From: Sialis fuliginosa
Lineage: Eukaryota; Arthropoda; Insecta; Megaloptera; Sialidae
Assembly (NCBI GenBank): GCA_961205875.1
Contig: OY540814.1
Coordinates: forward strand, 6,368,993 to 6,432,992
Length of the DNA: 64,000 nucleotides
Direction of reading: 5' to 3'
Of the stretch, positions 60,017 to 64,000 are shown piece after piece. The position numbers and the translations under genes were made by a program. A model generated the notes under the pieces. The model had not been told where the DNA came from and made no database searches. It was given only the letters and a program-made list of their open reading frames with translations. The stretch's first letter is position 1, and each line of letters opens with the position of its first letter.

Positions 60017-61754
60017 CAGGGCGCACGTATGTCACCGATTTTGCTCGCAATTTTTTTTCTCAAAGTACATATCAAAAAAACATGTTTCCCAAAATCTTTT
60101 CCCCCCGCCCCCTTTTTTGGCCGAATTACGATTTTTTAAACTTTTGAAATCGAGCGAAATTAGACTTTTTTCGATAGTACCTTATTTTTCAAAATGTCCC
60201 TTATTATGCATGTTATAGGGCTCATTTTCTTCGTTTTTTGTTGATCTTTCATTTGAAATCAGTTTCAGAGCCGAATATTCAATTTTGGCCGAATGCGGTA
60301 CCAAAACATTAAGTTTGACTTTTTGTAAAAATAGTCGATTTTGAAATTGCCGCCAAATATTTTGGTTGAAACCAAAATATTTCCGGTATAGACCATTTTA
60401 TTCTATTTTTTATGTAGTTTCCAAATATTTATACATTTTTTAATTTGTTCAAAAACTTTTAAAGTTACACTTGTTTTTAGATGTCTTATTTTCGAAAAAA
60501 CGCTATATTCACACCATTAAAACTTTTTTCTCTATACTTCAAATTGCACCAAATTTTGGCAAAAGTTTCCTTCCTTTATCCTTAAAACAACCTTCAAAAA
60601 ATATTTTTTCATATTGAGCTCCTAAGTGAGATATAATTTTTCAAAAACACCTAATTACTCGTGTATTAAAGTTAAGAATTTACGGGAATTTTCAGTGTTT
60701 CTGAAATATCGGGGCTCCTGATAATCGAATAAAAAATATACCACTTAATTCGTTATAAAATTCCCTATAAATCTGTATAAGTTTAATTTTTGTAGATTAA
60801 TTAAAAAACCTATAAAAAAATAAAAGCCGAGCGAGAGCAAGCGAGCCAGTCTTAAAAATCGTACATATTAAACAACAAAGTTATGAGACGCTATTCATTA
60901 CATTTAAAGTTGTTATTAAATAAATACGAAATCGATGTACAAAGTTTTTATTTATTTGTAGGTTTTGTAATTAATCTAAAAAAATTAAACTTATGCAGAT
61001 TTATAGGGAATTTCATAACGAATTAAGTGGTGTATTTTTTATTCGATTATCAGGAGCCCCGATATTTCAGAAACACTGAAAATTCCTGTAAATTCTTAAC
61101 TTTAATACACGAGTAATTAGGTGTTTTTGAAAAATTATATCTCACTTAGGAGCTCAAAATGAAAAAATGTTTTTTGAGGGTTATTTTAAGGATAAAGGAA
61201 GGAAACTTTTGCCAAAATTTGGTGCAATTTGGAGTATAGAGAAAAAAGTTTTAATTGTGTGAATATAGCGTTTTTTCGAAAATAAGACATCTAAAAACAA
61301 GTGTAACTTTAAAAGTTTTTGAACAAATTAAAAAATGTATAAATATTTGGAAACTACATAAAAAATAGAATAAAATAACCTATACCGGAAATATTTTGGT
61401 TGAAACTAAAACATTTGGCGGCAATTTCAAAATCGACTATTTTTACAAAAAATCAAACTTAATGTTTTGGTACCGCATTCGGCCAAAATTAAATATTCGG
61501 CTCTGAAACTGTTTTCAAATGAAAGATCAACAAAAAACGAAGAAAATGAGCCCTATAACATGCATAATAAGGGACATTTTGAAAAATAAGGTACTATCGA
61601 AAAAAGTCTAATTTCGCTCGATTTCAAAAGTATAAAAAATCGTAATTCGGCCAAAAAAGGGGGCGGAGGGAAAAGATTTTGGGAAACATGTTTTTTTGAT
61701 ATGTACTTTGAGAAAGAAAATTGCGAGCAAAATCGGTGACATACGTGCGCCCTG
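60017..61754. mobile_element. Large foldback element: 1.74 kb near-perfect palindrome
   Basis: The arms 60017-60803 and 60956-61754 are inverted copies with only scattered differences over nearly 800 bases. They start CAGGGCGCACGTATGTCACC on each strand and surround a roughly 150-base spacer. The outer flanks are also inverted (ATGAGCATTTT / AAATGCTCAT). Open frames of 76-79 codons at both ends are mirror images of each other and not genes. An older half copy is at 24.45-25.26 kb. Confidence 0.88.
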
Positions 61755-61804
61755 TTTTTTAAAAAACTACTGGAAATGCTCATATTATATACATATATAC
61801 GGTA

Positions 61805-61905
61805 AATAAATATGAAATATCCAATTAAATTAACAAACTTAGAATGTAATCATGAGTAATTTTCTAGCATATTAAAAGTAGATAAATTATGGGTCTTTAA
61901 AGAAC
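61805..61905 (+). repeat. Segmental duplication block, distal part of copy 2
   Basis: AAATATCCAATTAAATTAAC and TTAGAATGTAATCATGAGTA match 53955-54035. Confidence 0.7.
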
Positions 61906-62600
61906 CCTTATAGTTTCGCTCTGTCTATCCGTCCGTCCATCTGTCTATATTAATTTTATACCGATTAAGATAAAATTTGGTATACCTACTGACGTAGATT
62001 GATAATCCAAAAGTAAAGCGATGAGATTTAAAAAAAACATTTTTTTTGATCCCCTTCTAATAGACTGACAAGTAAGTATATTCAATTTATTTTCACTTAT
62101 TATATTAAGTCGGGTGTTAGGTCTCTTAAAATGCAACAAAATTTTTTTTAGGAACTTTTGATTTTAATACTTTAGTTACGATATATTTGCGTTCCAAGTC
62201 GTAATCAAATCCTCCCCCCTGTTTTCCAAACTATTGATATAAAAAATCTGAAAAAAATCGAGAGTTAGTACTTTCATTGAAAATTATAAAGAACACTGTA
62301 AAAAAATTTTTGGGTCCCCTCCCATAGACTGAAAAGTGTACTGTTTTTTCCTACTTACTCTATTGAGTAGGGTATCTTTAGATAGGTCTTCTAAAATGCT
62401 ACTAAAAATTGTATATGACCTTTTGATTTTAACCCTTGAGTCACTAAACTATCATTTCAAAAAATCTGAAAAAATTCCAGAATGTAGCTTTTAATTAGTA
62501 CTTTCACTGAAAATTATAACGAATACTGCAAAAGTAGTTTATGAAAAATTTAAAATAACTATTTTTATAAATCGTAGTGAAAATGACTGCGAAACCCTAT
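61895..62600 (+). repeat. Interspersed repeat, 'gtttcgctctgtctatccgtcc' family
   Basis: Plus-strand relative of 3740-4290 (ACCGATTAAGATAAAATTTG, GGTCTCTTAAAATGCAACAA). The unit from CCCCTTCTAATAGACTGA to the GGTCT block is repeated once more at about 62320-62420. It lies in the spacer between genes C1 and C2. Confidence 0.6.
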
Positions 62601-62737
62601 CATGTGCGTGCTTAACATTTTTTTATAATTTTGATAACAGTATATGTGTTGTTATTTTAACTCATGAAGAGTTTTTATCTCACTGTAAAGATTTAGCTAT
62701 GATGAAATCAGAAAATACATAATAAAAATAAAATTAT

Positions 62738-62743
62738 TTTATT
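62738..62743 (-). terminator. Polyadenylation signal of gene C2
   Basis: AATAAA on the minus strand, 84 bases past the stop, in the same TTTTATTAAA context as in gene C1. Confidence 0.6.
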
Positions 62744-62826
62744 AAAATGGTTTTGTACAAATTGAAAGAAGTATGAATTATATAATTTAAATGACACATA
62801 TGTAATTAGATGTATAAGAATTTGGG

Positions 62827-62982
62827 TTAGTAGTCATAGTCGTAATCATCTCCATATCCACCATATCCACCATAACCGTAGCCTCCGTATGCTCCATACC
62901 CTCCGCCATATCCATATCCACCATATCCACCATAGCCTCCATGTCCATAACCGTGGCCGTATCTACCATGATGGTGATGGTG
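62827..62982 (-). CDS. His/Gly/Tyr-rich secreted protein gene C2, exon 2
   Basis: After the acceptor TAATTTTTAG the exon opens with five His, then GRYGHGYGHGGYGGYGGYGY, GGGYGAYGGYGYGGYGGYG and the end DDYDYDY with TAA (62829-62827). Joined to exon 1 it makes a 73-residue precursor. It is a clear paralogue of C1 (same exon layout, same phase 0 junction, similar ends) but has GHG units in place of the Phe-rich part. Confidence 0.85.
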   Translation of the reverse strand, partial: HHHHHGRYGHGYGHGGYGGYGGYGYGGGYGAYGGYGYGGYGGYGDDYDYDY

Positions 62983-63621
62983 CTAAAAATTATATAAACA
63001 TAATTAATCTTAAATATAAAATATTTAAGTCACTAATCCCCGGTTTCACCGCTCAAACTTATTTCTGTTCCTTAGCTAAGTGTTTCTAAACCTAAATTTT
63101 ACGTCGATCTCACAGGTTTGTTTTATCATATAGTTAGCCAAATGTCCCTTTAGGAGGTTGGGTAGTTATGTAAGTTGAAATTTCTTACAATTGTTTAAAC
63201 ACTCAAAAAATAAGAAACTATTATCTAAAATATTTTTTAATCTGATTCATTTTTTAGTTTTAGTAAATTAATGTTTTGAATGCGAATTTCATTTTGAAAT
63301 AAAATAATTTAGAGAGCGAAAAAGTACAACATAAGTCACAAGTGTGGGAAGCATTTTTTAAAACTATTTTTCTTATTATTAAAATTAAATCATCTATCGC
63401 GCAACGCGATTCGGGCCCCTACTTTAAATAAAGCAAAATCTACTGAAATATAGATTACTTATATTATATATTATAGAACTAATAATAAGGTTTCCCCGAG
63501 TAATTTAAATAACTAAAAAGTTTTGAAAATAATGCAAACCGAAACAAGGAAATTATATCTATAGTAAATGTATGTATTAATGAACATACATATGTATAAT
63601 AATATATTTAAAAACACTTAC
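62983..63621 (-). other. Intron of gene C2 (0.64 kb)
   Basis: Its 3' portion (about 62990-63145) matches the intron of C1, including CAAACTTATTTCTGTTCC and TTTTACGTCGATCTCACAGG. It lacks the large insertions found in C1. Confidence 0.75.
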
Positions 63622-63687
63622 ACGTGGAACAGCCAATGCAAAAACTACCAATGACACAAACACAAGAACTTTTGTGAAGGCAAACAT
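63622..63687 (-). CDS. His/Gly/Tyr-rich secreted protein gene C2, exon 1 (signal peptide)
   Basis: ATG at 63687 opens MFAFTKVLVFVSLVVFALAV, then PR and the donor GTAAGT. It differs from C1 exon 1 at few positions. The 22-codon length is identical. Confidence 0.88.
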
Positions 63688-63728
63688 TTTGCAAAACAAG
63701 CTTCTGTTGTTTTTGTAAGCAATCTCAA

Positions 63729-63764
63729 AACTGACTGCAAAATTTAGTTTTTTGTGTGTTTATA
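63729..63764 (-). promoter_or_regulatory. Core promoter of gene C2 (TATA box and initiator)
   Basis: TATAAA starts at 63764 and TCAGTT has its A at 63732, again 32 bases apart. The leader is 45 nt. Confidence 0.8.
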
Positions 63765-63851
63765 TACATTTCTTTAATTGAATTGGCTACTGTTGTAATG
63801 GAGGGATAAAAAATAATAATAAATATTGTTTTTCTATTACTTTGTCTCTTT

Positions 63852-63910
63852 TCTTTTCCATTTCTTATAGGAGGAAGTTCTTTAACCTCGGAGTTTTCCT
63901 ATGTTTTATC
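63852..63910 (-). promoter_or_regulatory. Conserved upstream block of gene C2
   Basis: On the minus strand AAAACTCCGAGGTTAAAGAA and CTTCCTCCTATAAGAAATGG match the C1 block. In C2 it sits about 55 bases further from the TATA box because of inserted AT-rich sequence. Confidence 0.65.
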
Positions 63911-64000
63911 TGAAGTTTTTAACAATGTGAATTACCTTGGAATGACATCCAATTGTAATATTATGTTTCGTATATTGTGCATTTGATGGAGACAGTTATT

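Noticed and set aside
59979-61783. Mirror open frames of 76-79 codons at both ends of the large palindrome
   Set aside because: They arise only because the arms are inverted copies; there is no start context, signal or family.
62787-62969. 60-codon minus-strand frame MVDTATVMDMEAMVDMVD
   Set aside because: Same artefact in gene C2.
1-64000. Retrovirus, LTR element, Polinton or toxin relics
   Set aside because: No paired long terminal repeats, capsid, envelope, protease, integrase or polymerase signatures were recognised. The long direct repeats found are short interspersed families of unknown class.

Overview
This is a very AT-rich animal window with spliced genes, almost certainly from an insect. 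The evidence is GT-AG introns, TATA plus TCAGT-type initiator promoters, short secreted Tyr/Gly-rich proteins, interstitial TTAGG units and dense insect-type DNA transposon debris. The order cannot be settled from sequence alone. I see no prokaryotic genes, CRISPR arrays, rRNA or tRNA genes.

Layout. (1) 1-4962, plus strand: the last five exons of an unrecognised gene that begins before the window. All intron phases agree, giving 359 residues in the window and a TGA stop. (2) 4963-21300: no confident gene. This stretch is a field of miniature inverted-repeat elements (MITEs), foldback elements and older repeats, with one orphan open frame near 9.6-9.8 kb. (3) 21319-55660, plus strand: a three-exon gene for a 299-residue secreted protein. 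It has a TATA box and initiator, a first exon with only five codons, a 29.8 kb first intron that interrupts the signal peptide, a 736 nt main exon and a short last exon. The giant intron holds most of the mobile DNA in the window. (4) 56399-59505 and 62738-63764, minus strand: a tandem pair of two-exon genes for small secreted His/Gly/Tyr-rich proteins of 76 and 73 residues. Both have a signal peptide, a poly-His start to the mature chain and GGY repeats. Their core promoters have the same geometry (TATA at -32, 45 nt leader) and they share an upstream block.

The structural or secreted genes at 21.4-63.7 kb form a convergent cluster. The Tyr-rich plus-strand gene ends about 0.88 kb from the stop of the first His/Gly/Tyr gene. 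Their composition and signal peptides suggest extracellular matrix, cuticle or defence roles, but no function is proven.

Mobile DNA. Five short elements have two matching ends and perfect 8-bp target duplications, as in hAT transposons, and a sixth has an imperfect duplication. Several foldback elements end in CAGGG-type repeats next to TA. A 1.74 kb near-perfect palindrome lies upstream of the first His/Gly/Tyr gene. There are three copies of a hairpin element carrying a hammerhead-like core, a Helitron-like tandem block, and a decayed Tc1/mariner transposase inside intron 2 of the secreted gene. No retrovirus, LTR element or Polinton was recognised.
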